Source: Lota lota
Taxonomy: Eukaryota > Chordata > Actinopteri > Gadiformes > Lotidae
DNA length: 64,000 nucleotides
Direction of reading: 5' to 3'
Assembly: GCA_026745465.1 (NCBI GenBank)
Contig: JACYXH010000310.1
Location: 6,378,501-6,442,500 of the forward strand
In this document: positions 1 to 18,300 of the stretch, piece by piece
How positions within the stretch are numbered: the stretch's first letter is position 1
Layout of the letters: each line of letters begins with the position of its first letter
Translations under genes and position numbers: made by a program
The notes under the pieces: generated by a model
What the model saw: only the letters and a program-made list of their open reading frames with translations
Told to the model about the DNA's origin: nothing
Database searches by the model: none

Positions 1-841
1 CAGGGGAATGACAGGAAGTGTGATGTAGATCCAATTCAGGCCTTTGGAACAAAAGCGACAAGACCAGGGTTTAGAGAAAGTGATCCACATTTGCCTTAAA
101 GTATGTTCAAACTGGCATTTGGGTACTCGGAGATGGTTCACTTAAATTAAGGATGGGTGTGGTGTATTTAATGTCAGGGTAAGGATCTGTCTGTTACCCT
201 GGCATTTGCGTTGAGCACGGATAGTTAAGTGTAAGTAAGTATGGGTATTGGGTTGGACATGATTTAACCTTAGTTAAGGGTGTGGTGTGGTTTAAGATCT
301 GTGGAAAAGAAGTGCACTATGGGAAATAACCAGAAGAAGTGTCCATCTAGGTGCACCCTAGACAATGACCATACCATAGTTATGTTCTGTCCACCTTAAC
401 ATATCCAGATTTTAGTCAATAAGTATTTCAGAGATGGATATAACCTGTGCTCTTGGATTTGTTGTGGTCGGCTGGATCCCAGGGCAGTGCAGATGTAGGT
501 AGCCCATCTGCAACTAACCACACCAGACACATTTAAACACTTTGACCAATTCATCAGCAGAAGCCTCTTGGTCTGTGTGTGTACATACGCACCAGTCTGG
601 GTGGAGTCGGGAGAAGCAGCGGCCTCCAAAGACTTCTCTGAAAGAGACATAAAATGCACCCCAACCGTAGGTCCACTTTTGAGGACATGTGCAGTTTCGC
701 AAAGACATTCCATGATGCATTAGAGATGGCTGAGGTCAGGGGTTAGAATAAGGATGGCAAGATTTGGGTATAGAGTTTGAAGTGGTTACGTTAAGGTTCA
801 GTGGAGGGGTCTCTGGGGGAATAGTCGGGTGTGTAGATTAC

Positions 842-1996
842 CTGCCGTGTATTTGCAGATGAAGTTGTTCCGCGTTTCACAATTGTCGTCGTTCCACTGG
901 AACATGTACAGTCCACCCATGCTGGGGGGCGCGGACGGTTGGTGATACATCACCACACACACCTCGTAGCCACAGGAGGGCTCGTCCGTGTGCCAGTTCC
1001 TGCACAGCAGGCCATCATCATCATCATCATAATCATCAACATCACTATGGGATGATGATGTTGTTTTTTGTGGAAAAACAACAAAATTCGTTCAAGTATG
1101 TTTCCGCTCGTCGTTGTAGTAGAAGTGTTCTACTTCGATGAAGGTAAGACTCGGAGGATGAATGAAGTATAATAGTAAAACTATATATTACAGAAGGCAA
1201 TCGAATCATGCAATCAAACATGCAATCTGGAGTTGGTTCTAGAAGCAACTGTGGGACCAAGGAAATTCTATGGTATATATTGGTGAGGATGGCATGGTAA
1301 AGATGTCACGCCTATAGGGTCTCATTTATCTCAGACCCATAAAAGAGACAGTGTAACGGTCAGTTGAGTTGGGTTTGAACTTTATATGGTGTTGTTTGAC
1401 CACTCTATGTGTTAGGGTTAGAAATGAGTCAGAAACTAGTCAGAACTGGTGTTAGCTCTAATACTGTCTCAGGTCCAAAAAGGTAGTGATGTAAGCTTTA
1501 ATTTACATCAATGTGTAGGTTGATTGTTATTCAATTAAGGATGGGTGTGGTCATGGAACACAAACAGAGGGGCTTTCTCATGATTGTCATTTGAGTTTAT
1601 ACAGCTAATTAGAACCTGCTTTTTTCAGAACGGTCCCTGAGAATATAACTATATTGGTGGACTTAAAACTTCTAAGGTTTATAAATGAGAGGGTTAGTTT
1701 TTCCACACTTATTTTCATTCATATAGCATAAAGGCAAGTATAGTATACAATACTTATATTTCCTTTGAATTTACAGTACATTTCTCCCATACTATCACCA
1801 TTGTTAGCATGATCATCATTATCACTACTGACATCAACATCACTATCACCACCACCATCATCACTATCAACCATCATTGTCATCTGCATCCCAATCTCCA
1901 TCGTCACCATCATCATCACTATCACCATCGTCATTAAAAATGCAAGGCCAGCGGGCACACACACACACACACATACGTGTTTGTGTATTAGAGTGT

Positions 1997-2027
<31 letters not shown>

Positions 2028-2351
2028 GGGGGGGGGGGTTGGGAGAAGACTACCTGTACGTGGCCTTGCTCCCGTCAACCCAGTAGTACTGTGACGAGCA
2101 GTCCAAGCTGCTCTCCTGGTCTCCATGGTCACGGCGGAGTCCGATCCAGAAGTCCCCGTCGGTGGGCCTGATCTCGGAGATGAGCTGCTCAATGACCTGC
2201 TGCTCGGACGCAGACTCCACGCCCAGCAGCTCTCCGCCGTCCCTCCGGCACGCCTGCTCCGCCTCAACAAAGTTCAGCCTCCGCCGTGGGTCGGAGAAAT
2301 ACGCCAGCTTGTAACAGGGCCTCTCCCTGCCTACCCGGCATACGCGCTGAC
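842..2351 (-). CDS. layn: Layilin-like C-type lectin, partial (two lectin-domain exons)
   Basis: Two minus-strand exons, 2054-2351 and 842-999, join in frame (AG|G across the intron) to encode most of a C-type lectin domain. Visible motifs are GQRVCR and RPCYK at the start, ACRRDGG, GDFWIGLRR, then NWHTDEPSCG, VVMYHQPS, MFQWNDDNC and a closing NNFICKY. These match layilin, with chondrolectin the next best relative. Layilin is a single-pass membrane lectin that binds hyaluronan and links to the actin cortex through talin/merlin (family knowledge). Splice sites are clean: acceptors at 2352 and 1000, donors GTAGTC at 2048-2053 and GTAATC at 836-841. The signal-peptide exon was not found upstream. 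The stalk, transmembrane and cytoplasmic exons should lie left of position 842 or outside the window. The calcium-site triplet is EPS rather than EPN or QPD, as in layilin, so ordinary mannose or galactose binding is not expected. Confidence 0.8.
1991..2038. repeat. (TG)n followed by a 28-base poly-G run
   Basis: A short TG microsatellite runs into an uninterrupted run of G (2011-2038). It sits about 10 bases inside the intron that follows the layilin-like exon, so the minus-strand transcript has a C run just after the 5' splice site. Confidence 0.95.
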
Positions 2352-2778
2352 CTGCGAACACGCCGCACAAACAAAGCCGTGAAAGAGGTCACAAATGCAT
2401 TACCCTGCAGCTTGTACATGTTTCTCATCAAGTGTCATAGGATCTGAAGAGACTCCCTATAAGCGTTAGCATATGTTGTCTAAACGTCGCTTTGGGCACT
2501 CCACTTAGTGCCCAACTTTCTTTTTTATTAATGGTGTAAAGCAGGTTGTTTGGCATGTATGGCATGGGTGGGTTGCTGGCTCAATCCCTGCCCCAATCCT
2601 CCTGGCTGGAAAGCCGTAGTACTTATGATCAAGCTGCTTGACTCCTACCTGCTCTCACGTGCTCTTGTTGCGGCCCTTTGTCATGACTGATTGACTGCAT
2701 GGACAACTGTGTGCCTTTATTTAGCCGTAATGACATAAACACAAACAGTTGATACTATGTATTCAATTTGCATACACT

Positions 2779-2950
2779 ATTTATCCAAAGCGACTTGCGA
2801 AAACTTTTGAGTTTTGCAGATACACGTCATTAATGAGCAGGGAGGGGGTTCGGGGTCTTGCTCAGGGATACCTACAGGTAAGAATGCTGACACTTGGGTT
2901 GGACCCAGAACCTTTCAGCGATCCTGCCCGTAGACTAGATCCACGCAGTA
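2779..2950 (-). repeat. tRNA-derived SINE-like element
   Basis: Read on the minus strand it carries the phrase CTGAAAGGTTCTGGGT followed by CCCTGAGCAAGACCC, a 'cctgctcattaatgacgtgtatctg' -like segment, and ends in AAGTCGCTTTGGATAAA. The same order of phrases recurs elsewhere in the window (24355-24520, 38120-38235, 57600-57765, 61875-62015), so this is a dispersed repeat. The 'AAGTCGCTTTGGATAAA' tail is typical of fish tRNA-derived SINEs. Confidence 0.65.
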
Positions 2951-4737
2951 TCTAGATACTCACCCCTGGCGAGTTGCATATGCATAATAGGCTTAGTATG
3001 CCTAATATGCTTCTGTCTGATATTGAACATTAGGTAATATTCATTTAATATATAAGTAAATATATAATATATAATTGGAGCCAGCCCCAGTAAACATATA
3101 TACAGATAAACAGATACATAGCACATTAAAACAGGATTGTTGACGAACTCAAAATGTTAACTGTACCGGCATAAGTCTATGCACATCAGATACTTAGTAA
3201 CATTAACTGTAAAATAAGAAACCAAGGTACAGTATATCAGTGTGTGATTCCTTAGCTCTCATATTGACATAGACACTAGCCTACATACTACAACAGCATA
3301 ATATAATTCCTGAAATTCAGTTATGGCTTTTGGTTTTGGGGTGCGGTCTGTGCCACCAGAAGATTTTCAGTGGCCCTACTGACCATGCTGAAAATTGTAT
3401 GGGGGTGCCACTGGATACACATACACATGGATACACATGGGTACAAAAAAGTAACTATATGCATCACCTACCTCTGGCTTCGAATAGGTCCACTTCAGAT
3501 CAGGAGAAAATGCAATAAGACATAGTGGTTACGCACATGTACTGTATATACAGTGTATCAAATACTTCTGTCTTGTATTTTCTCTTACCTGTAATAAGGT
3601 TAGTAGCGGTTGATGGAAGAACATGTAAAAGTAGGAGATGACAGAAGATTGTTAGCCGCTCCATCTCCTTCTCATAATCCCCTCTTTTTTTTAAGTATCT
3701 TACTATTAGTCTTCATTCGCTCATTTGCCATCCATTTTTTGCCTCATTCAATCCCATCCCCACACGGAACCTCAATAACTCTTGGATCAGTAAGCAACCG
3801 ACACAGTACAATAGAAGGAGAAATCTCCAAAGAAATTGCAGCGTTGAGGCAATGGCTCAACTGAAAGATGGGATGAAACAGGCAGAGGAGGAGAAGAAAG
3901 AGGAGGAGACACAAGGGGGTGTGTTTTTGGGGTGGGGGGGTTGTAATCTGTTAAAAGCAGTCTTAATGATCAGGAGAAGAGGCAACATCGACCGTAAAGA
4001 GAGCTAATCACGCGAGTGCTCCTGGGCGTAAATGCTGACAAGAGACAGATTTGATTTCTTTATTCCTCTTAGGACTCTAGCAATCATTATGAAGATTATA
4101 AAGATGTTACATGAAAATAATCCCCTTTAAGTTGATCAGCCCGTCTCACAAAGCCATATTGCGGGGGCCTTCTTTGCAGTTCCATTAGCAACCGTATCCG
4201 TTTAATATTAATTGGCATGCAATGGCTACTTGTGCCACTAGTGTTACTTCACACTTACGTCTCAGATTCTGCTGGGCACCCGAGGAGGCCAGTGCGCACG
4301 TGAGCACCCCGCGGAAGACAGATGCAAGGGAATTGCGTGTGGGTGCCGTGCACATTCCAGTGGCATTAATCTCTAAATTGGCCCATAAGGGTGATTTACA
4401 GTTTGTGCGGTTTGATGCGTTATACAGTATAGGACTGCCTTATCAGGATTATGCTGCGTGGCATTAATGTTTGGCCTGAGAATGAGGATGCGCCATTTTT
4501 AATTATATTTAAAGAATTAAAAGATGCACACTATTGAGAATTATGTCTGCGTTAGCATGCTGTGGCTTTCAGCACGTAATACAGTTTCAGTGGCAAATAT
4601 GTGATTAGGATATAAAAGGAATGGCTCCTGGTTTTAAATGTCCCGATACACACAGCATTGAATATCAATTATATTACTAATACCCTAACTGGAATTCAGA
4701 CAGCAGTTCATTCAATTAGGAGCAATAACCCCTTACT

Positions 4738-5052
4738 CCACCACCTGTCCCTCCCTCCCTCTCTCTCTCCCTCCCTCGGTCAATTTCTCTCTCCCTCTCT
4801 CTATCTCTCTTCCTCCCTCTCTCACTCCATCTCTCTCCCCCTGCCTCTCTCTCCCTCTCTTTCTCTCTCTCCCTGCCTCGCTCCCTCTCTTTCTCTCTCC
4901 CCCTGCCTCTCTCTCCCTCTCTTTCTCTCTCTCCCTGCCTCGCTCCCTCTCTTTCTCTCTCCCCCTGCCTCTCTCTCCCTCTCTTTCTCTCTCTCCCTGC
5001 CTCGCTCCCTCTCTTTCTCTCTCCCCCTGCCTCGCTCCCTCTTTTTCTTGTC
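4738..5052. repeat. CT-rich minisatellite with higher-order period of about 60 bp
   Basis: Polypyrimidine tract built from CTCTCTCCCT / TTTCTCTC blocks. A longer unit ending in CCCTGCCTCGCTCCCTC is repeated several times between about 4840 and 5040. Translations of it are only Ser/Leu/Pro or Glu/Arg low complexity. Confidence 0.9.
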
Positions 5053-5138
5053 CCCTGTGTAACCCCACCCCCTTTACTAATTAGCTAAGCCAACATGGAT
5101 CAATGTTTCCATGGGAACCCACTCATCACTGACCATCG

Positions 5139-5195
<57 letters not shown>

Positions 5196-5925
5196 TCCCA
5201 TCCATTGTTCTAGATTGAACCTCGTACAACGGACCATTCCGTTAACTGCCATCCATATTGTCCTTTTTGTTTGTTTAGGGTAATTAAGGTTCCCGGAATT
5301 CCAAGTAAATCTCAAACTTTCTTCAGTGCTGTGCGGAAGACAAGTGTAGCGTACTTTAGCAGGTAAACGGAATTCTAAACCAGATGGGTCTGAGTTGGCA
5401 GTCTGTCAGAGGGGTGGTCCGCATTGCGCAGGGCACTGGAAATGAGCCTGGAAATGACTGTATGTCACAGTGATCTAAGGCAGGGCTGACTTGCCCTGCT
5501 TCTTCTCCCACCACAGCTGATTAAGTACTGAGAAAGGTTTTTCAGACTGAATCAGCAGTACAATGTCTGCACATGTGCTCATCATGTTAATGCTTCTTAC
5601 TTGGCCTCAAACGGTCAGTTGTGGTCAGTGTATCTAATGCCCACCCACTGGAGAGGTACATCTCAACTCCAACAAATGAGAAGATCCAGAATGTTCTTTA
5701 TCTGTGAGTTTATTTGCGGTCAACAACCGTCTTCAAAGACCACTGGTGGTGAATGGTGATACAGAGTTATACATGTAAACCATTGCCTGGTTTATCATTG
5801 GTATTCAATCTACCTCTTCACAACATTTGAACATGAAATGCTACCTATGAAATACCTATAGTCAAGCATGCACCCATTGAACAAAGCATGCCACAAAATC
5901 ACACCTTATTTTTTACTTATTTTAC

Positions 5926-6408
5926 ATGAAGACACTGTCGTTCTAAATCACAGAATCTCCAAGCTTTAACATTTCAGGAATTAATGACATTTTCGGGAGC
6001 TTTCTCGTCAGTTAGCTTTAACACTAATGCATCAGCCCCTACAAATTCTAGTTATCTATGAAATCGGTTGGAGCAGAATTTTGGTCGTTAGAGGTCATGA
6101 CTAAGTGAAGAAAGTCGACTACCTTGAAGAGATTCAAATGAAAATCTCTGGAATATTCATTTGATTTTACAAGTTTCCCAAGTTTATCGTCACACAATTG
6201 ATCCGTTCCCCAGCTGACTACACCGACCTAAAGACAAAATATATATTGCAATAATAAAATACAATTTTCCAATTAGTATGTGTCCAACAAATTCAACCTT
6301 AAACCTAACTTGAATTTGAAAGTCATGCTAGGTATGTGATTACCTGTATTGTGCGCTGGTTGTAGTCCTTAAAAACAGCGCCACCCGAGTCCCCTGCCCT
6401 CCCAAAAA
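5926..6408 (-). pseudogene. Orphan second copy of the last two exons of the factor B-like gene
   Basis: Minus-strand exons 6344-6393 (carrying GDSGGA, the catalytic-serine exon) and 6048-6227 (C-terminal exon) repeat exons 17 and 18 of the gene at 8151-14795. The 50-base serine exon is identical in both copies. The intron between the exons is nearly identical. The last exon has diverged: GTDQLCDDK replaces GTDSLCDDN, and the end is TSNDQNSAPTDFIDN then stop, where the main copy continues past FIDN for WNL. Splice sites, phase and frame are intact. A minus-strand AATAAA lies at 5709-5714. No copies of exons 1-16 lie between 6394 and 8150, so alone it cannot encode a protease. It is either a dead partial duplication or an alternative terminal exon pair; exon 16 ends in the right phase to splice to it. 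Confidence 0.85.
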
Positions 6409-7223
6409 AAGCAGTATATATCACCCAAATTTAAATTTACGCTACTCTACGCTACTACTCTACGCTACTCTAGAGTAATACAGGTTTGAAGACAAATGAC
6501 TGGTTGTCATTGTAGTCTACTATATGAAAAAGAGAAAATCAAAATCTATCACAGTTGGATATTATAAAGTTGTAACCTTGAGTCATAATATTACGGGAAT
6601 AATGTCAAAATATATTGAGAAAAACTTTGTACAATTCCGAGAATAGAGTCAGAATATTTCGAGAAAAACGTTGAATAATAAATAATAAGTGTGAGAGCAC
6701 TTCAGTAGCTTTTTAGGTTTAATTAATGTTACATTTACATTTTTATGTAACATTTTAATTTGTTACATTTTCAAGTAAATGTGAGTGGAATGAAGAATAC
6801 ATAAATAGCATTCTGCGATGCTATTGATCTCATGTCTTCGCAGTCTCTTGAATTCTGATCTCATTCAGCTGTGAATGAATTATCATGGCAAACTGCATAT
6901 GTTTAAGGAATAAGGATTAGAGAACCAGATTAATAGTTCTTTCATTTATGAAGATTGAATGTGGAATCTGTCTCTATCAACAATACTATAGTGTGTGAGT
7001 AGACGGAAGACTCTAGTATGCTCTTATATTAGGCTACGTTTTCAAAGTAGGCTACCTAGAAAATGTATACTGTGTTAACACTTTTGGATGAACAATTAGT
7101 TAGTCTTTAATAAGTATATCATGTGTAAATTAGGCAGCAAAAAAAAGAAATTACTCTCTAGCTATTGTAATTGAAATATTTTCCAAGGATAGGTCTGCAG
7201 CTCTCTATCTTATCAATCTCTCC

Positions 7224-7226
<3 letters not shown>

Positions 7227-7304
<78 letters not shown>
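7227..7304. repeat. (TG)n microsatellite
   Basis: About 39 uninterrupted TG dinucleotides. Confidence 0.97.
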
Positions 7305-7306
<2 letters not shown>

Positions 7307-7930
7307 TGTGTTTCATGTGTATGTTCCCCTAGTGTGTATAGGCCCAGGGGTGACAGCCAGGAGCCCTGTTATGGTTGCGAATGGTAGGCGAGGTCCCGAT
7401 GTCCACAAGCAGCACAGTTTTCTATTTCAATGTGTTGCAAGTGTAATATAGGCGATTAAGTGTCGGAAACTATACGTGACAGCATTACAATTAAGATTAA
7501 CCACCATTATTACACCTGTCACACTGAAATAAAGTAATTGAAATGCTGCTGATAGAACCGTTGTGTTATAGTAATGTAATTTGACTACATACTGTATAGA
7601 CATAAAATAAATGAAGATTTCAACCCGATGCAGGTTTTCAAATTTGAAATCCAGCCAATAGAACGTTTCTGTAGAAGTTATGTAATCTGACTACATTCTG
7701 TATAAACATATACAAGATCTGTAAAAACGAGAAGAGAAAAGTGTGTTCACGTTGTACGCAAGACAATGATAGAAAGATGTTACTGCTTCATAAATGTAGA
7801 GTGATATGACTAAAGAAGAGGTCCAAAAGACAAATCTTGTTATTCAAGCTTTTAAGGTCCATGTTTAATTATGATCACTGATGAACTTAAACATACCTAA
7901 CTCAAAATAACTGCGCTACACTTCTCAGCC

Positions 7931-7936
7931 TTTATT
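7931..7936 (-). terminator. Probable poly(A) signal of the factor B-like gene
   Basis: AATAAA on the minus strand about 215 bases beyond the stop codon at 8151-8153. It lies upstream of the duplicated exon pair, so use of this signal would exclude the second copy from the transcript. Confidence 0.5.
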
Positions 7937-8150
7937 TCATTTGAATTAAACTGAACTATTACAATGTCAATCACGTCTCAATTTGTTCTTATTTAACATG
8001 AAGACATTATCGTTCTGGATCCCCTAAACTCCAAGCGTTTACATTTCCGGAATTAATGACGTCATCAGGGGCTTTCTCGTCATTTCACTTTGAGGTTTGT
8101 ATGGGTGGAAGACAAAGACAGCAACACTGTCACTTCAGCCTGTTATGGGC

Positions 8151-14795
<6,645 letters not shown>

Positions 14796-15013
14796 CTTCT
14801 CTACTTTACTTTGACAAACGCTGAAGTTAACCCGCACATTTTATACAAAACAAGTCAATTACTTATTAACAGCATGACAAATACTAGGAGATCGATGCTT
14901 ATCTATTTGCTAGCCATTCTTTTTGGGGAAACGTTCCATCAGTGAGTACTGGATGGCTGGGAGTCAAAGACCACTAACCACTAAACTATCCTCAGATTTT
15001 ATAAAATGTTGTT

Positions 15014-15128
15014 TATTGTTAGTAGAATGCAATAATGTCATCTCATCATATCTACGTATATGACAACATTATTACATTCTACTAACGATAACATATTACA
15101 ACTAGTTTAATCAAACTAGTTGTAATAT
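15014..15128. repeat. Two adjacent inverted repeats
   Basis: The segment near 15014-15040 (TTAGTAGAATGCAATAATG) is matched by its reverse complement at 15061-15090. Directly after it, 15093-15108 and 15113-15128 are perfect 16-base inverted arms with a 4-base loop. Confidence 0.85.
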
Positions 15129-15372
15129 ATCCCTTTCTTGTTGAAAAATCAACTAGTGAAGAGTAAAATCAAAAAAACGTTTGGGATTCAAGTACAACAA
15201 TTTGGGTTGCAATTTCTAATAATTGCATTTCAGTACATATCTAGTTTATATGTCCTGTTTATCCAAAAAGATATACTCGTGTGCAAACAAGTACAGAGTA
15301 CAAACTTCAACTTCAGTATAAACTTTACTTTAGCTAATTTCCCAAAAGCTACTTTATTGACTTCAAACACAC

Positions 15373-15407
15373 ACTCACACACGCACAAGCACCAACACAC
15401 ACACACA

Positions 15408-15446
<39 letters not shown>

Positions 15447-15460
15447 TCCCCCCCCCCCCC
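15373..15460. repeat. (CA)n / (CT)n / poly-C tract
   Basis: Short CA tract, about 20 CT units and a C run of about a dozen bases in succession. Confidence 0.95.
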
Positions 15461-16339
15461 CTCCCTCTCATACACACTCACACACAAAAGTCTTCAATCT
15501 GCATGCATAGGCTTGTGTTCTTAACTAGTGGATTTAGCCTAACCATACTTCATATGAATACTTCCTTTACGAGTTTTGATGGTAAATGTTAAATGGTGTT
15601 TAGTTAGTGAATTATTTGATGGGGTTTAGTTTGTGAAGTCAATGAAGATGTTTAGATGATGCATTCTTAACAATTTCTGCTGAAAAAAGCCAAGTTATTT
15701 TAGGCTTAACAACTTTGTGTCATAGTGAATGTAAAGTTGACGTCACACCGTCTTATAAGTCTATGGTGAATGAACCATGTTGAGAGGTCCCTGCCTCTGT
15801 TGGTCATTAGTATGTTCCAGCAATAGAGGAGGCTGCAGTTTCAGGAGAGCAGTCCTAGCACCGTATTTCTAGGAGTCGCGTTGTTTTTAAGATTTAACTA
15901 TGACTTTCTGTCCAAGTACTTTAGAGGTACTTAAAGGTTTATTCCACCCATATACTGAAACTGCAGCTTCCTCCTGCACATTCTACTCCTGTTGGTTCTG
16001 TCTCACAAGAACGCACCCGACGTGACGTGACGTGACGTCCCCTATAGGCCTACTGTCGCTACAAAAATAAAATACTGTCATATACAGTTGTACAGTATGT
16101 ACACATGGTTGACATGTACAACATATCTGTTTAAGTATCATTATGATTTGAACAGGTCTTATGAAAGGTTAGTTAGGTTAAACACATACATGCCGTATCA
16201 AAGGTGTTGCCTGTCAAATTCATGGATGTAGCTATAAACTAGGACTGCAAGCTGTCACACAAGGTATTCACAGCCCACGCACCGCCTTCCCCACGCACCG
16301 CCTTTCACGGTGGCCGCCCTTTTCGAGCCACGTCTCACA

Positions 16340-16906
16340 AAACACGTGGTCGAGATCGGACTCAAATGAGCGATGCCGCGTCCGTGCAGTGTCTCACAAA
16401 ATGTCATGGCCGGGGTCCGATTCAAACCGGCAACCCTACGTTAGTGAGGCAGGAGCTGTACCACTACACTATACGGACATGTGTATTGAATGTTTCAAAT
16501 CACACTATGTTTTGAGAGGGAGCGGTCTTCCGATAGTGGCAGATGTAGGACTTATAAACCGGTTTACTGGAAGTAAACACATGTAAATAATCACCAGTCA
16601 TGTTTCTAAAGTATACAGTGTCAACAGCCACTTTCAAAATTGACCATTGAGAAAAAAAAGAAAGTTGAGGTCGGAGTCAAACCTGCGATCTTATGCTTGC
16701 CTGGCAGAAGCTGTACCACTACACTACTTGGACATGTGTCTTGCTGTGTTCAAATCACACTGTTTTGAGAGGAAGCGGTCTACCATACGTTGCAGATGTA
16801 GGACTTATAAACCGGTTTACTGGAAGAAAACACATGTAAATAATCACCAGTCATGTTTCTAAAGTATACAGTGTTGACAGCCACCTTCAAGACGGACCAT
16901 TGAGAA
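16340..16906. repeat. Two diverged tandem units, each with a minus-strand tRNA-like segment
   Basis: Each unit has a tRNA-like stretch (about 16408-16479 and 16668-16735). Read on the minus strand these show TAGTGTAGTGGTACAGC, resembling an A box and D arm, and about 35 bases later GGTTTGA(A/C)TC, resembling a B box. Each is followed by a shared non-tRNA block (CACTATGTTTTGAGAGG or close variant, AGGACTTATAAACCGG, AGTATACAGTGTC). Part of the same block recurs at 17515-17735. The acceptor and T-stem pairings are imperfect, so these look like tRNA-derived repeats rather than functional tRNAs. Confidence 0.6.
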
Positions 16907-17024
16907 ATGATGTGTGTACCCCATTATGGTCCAGTTGTAGAGAGGCCTTGGTTTGGATAGGCGAACGTCAAACCAATGCATCCAATTTGATTTAAAAAAT
17001 TTAAAATATAAAAACCCAGATAGA

Positions 17025-17338
17025 GACACACACACAAGATAGAGAGAGAGACACACACACACACACACACACAGAAAGACATAGAGAGAGAGACACACAC
17101 ATACATGCACACTCAGACATACAGAGAGACACGCAGACAGAGAAAGACAGACACACACACACAGACAGAGACACACACACGTACATGTACACTCAGACAT
17201 ACAGAAAGACACACATACAGAGATAGACAGACAGACACACACAGGCAGAGAGAGACACACACACAGATAAAGACAGACACACACACAAAGACATAGAGAG
17301 ACAACCACAAAGGCACAGACACACACAGACAGAGAGAG

Positions 17339-17383
<45 letters not shown>

Positions 17384-17431
17384 TACATGCACACTCAGAC
17401 ATACAGAGAAACACACAGATAGAGACAGACA

Positions 17432-17469
<38 letters not shown>

Positions 17470-17520
17470 TGCACACTCAGACATACAGAGAGACACGCAG
17501 ACAGAGACAGACAGACACAT
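17025..17520. repeat. Compound (CA)n/(CAGA)n array, first block
   Basis: ACACACA tracts alternate with an imperfect module TGCACACTCAGACATACAGA followed by GAGACACGCAGACAGAGA. There are no unique spacers. The long Cys/Val/Ser and His/Thr open frames over it are artefacts. Confidence 0.95.
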
Positions 17521-17800
17521 GTGTGTTTCCGGGTTCAAATCACACTATGTTTTGAGAGGGATCAGTCTTCCATACGTGGCGGATAGTGTGCGCTTGGTAG
17601 GTGCGGCAAAATGGCATTTGTATGACTTATAAAACGGTTTACCAGAAGGAAATACATGTAAAAAATCACAGACCATGTCACTAAAGTATACAGTGTCAAC
17701 AGCCACCTTCAAAATTGACCATTAAGAAATGATGTGTGTACCCCATTATGGCCCAGCCTGCATTGTAGAGAGGCCTCGGTTTGGATAGGTGAACGTCAAA
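17515..17800. repeat. Third copy of the duplicated 16.4-kb block
   Basis: Repeats the segment CACTATGTTTTGAGAGGG, AGTATACAGTGTCAACAGCC and ATGATGTGTGTACCCCATTA seen at 16495-16930, then leads into the second CA/CAGA array as the earlier copy does into the first. Confidence 0.85.
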
Positions 17801-17854
17801 CCAATGCATCCAATTCTATTTTGATTATTTTTTTCCAGATATAAAGAACCAGAT

Positions 17855-18300
17855 AGAGACACACACACACAAGACATAGAGAGACACACACACACACAAA
17901 GGCACAGAGACAGAGACACACACACACACACTCATACATGCACACTCAGTCATACAGAGAGACACGCAAACAGAGAACGACAGACACACACGGACACACA
18001 CATACATGCACACTCAGACATACAGATAGACATGCAGACAGAGATAGACAGACATACACACACAGACAGAGAGAGACACACACACAAACAGACAGAGAGA
18101 CACACACACATACGTACACACTCAGACATACAGAGAGACACGCAGACAGAGAAAGACAGACAGACACACACAGATAGAGAGACACACACACACATACATG
18201 CACACTCAGACATACAGAGAGACACGCAAACAGAGACAGACAGACAGACAGACACAGTAACACACACACACACACACACAAACACAAACACACACACACA
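17855..18300. repeat. Compound (CA)n/(CAGA)n array, second block
   Basis: Same module as the first block, again in four to five imperfect rounds. It is followed by two copies of TAGTAGATGCCGTT(T/A)ATG at about 18310 and 18361. Confidence 0.95.

Larger units (their letters stand above)
2352..5925. other. Spacer or intron between layilin-like exons and the duplicated factor B exons
   Basis: No exon could be supported here. It probably holds the first exon and promoter of the layilin-like gene, but no signal-peptide exon with a compatible phase-1 donor was found. It contains a minus-strand SINE-like repeat (about 2779-2950), a CT-rich minisatellite (4738-5052), a CA microsatellite (about 5140-5190) and otherwise AT-rich sequence. 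Confidence 0.6.

Noticed and set aside
396-720. 105-aa open frame as a possible next layilin exon
   Set aside because: It shows no layilin stalk or transmembrane feature, and no splice pair in the right phase could be found.
1719-2270. 183-aa minus-strand open frame with Asp/Met/Val-rich tail
   Set aside because: It runs across a layilin exon in the wrong frame, then poly-G/CA and an ATC-type microsatellite.
3580-3660. Possible first exon of the layilin-like gene (minus-strand ATG before CAG|GTAAGAG)
   Set aside because: The donor leaves phase 0 while the next exon needs phase 1, and the encoded peptide is not a convincing signal sequence.
4658-5068. Ser/Leu/Pro and Glu/Arg open frames over 100 aa
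   Set aside because: Translations of a CT/GA minisatellite in both directions.
16408-16479. Functional tRNA gene
   Set aside because: A and B boxes are recognisable but the acceptor and T-arm pairing is poor and it sits in a repeated block, so it looks tRNA-derived only.
17100-18300. Possible CRISPR-like repeat array
   Set aside because: Units are contiguous and imperfect with no unique spacers, and the genome is eukaryotic.
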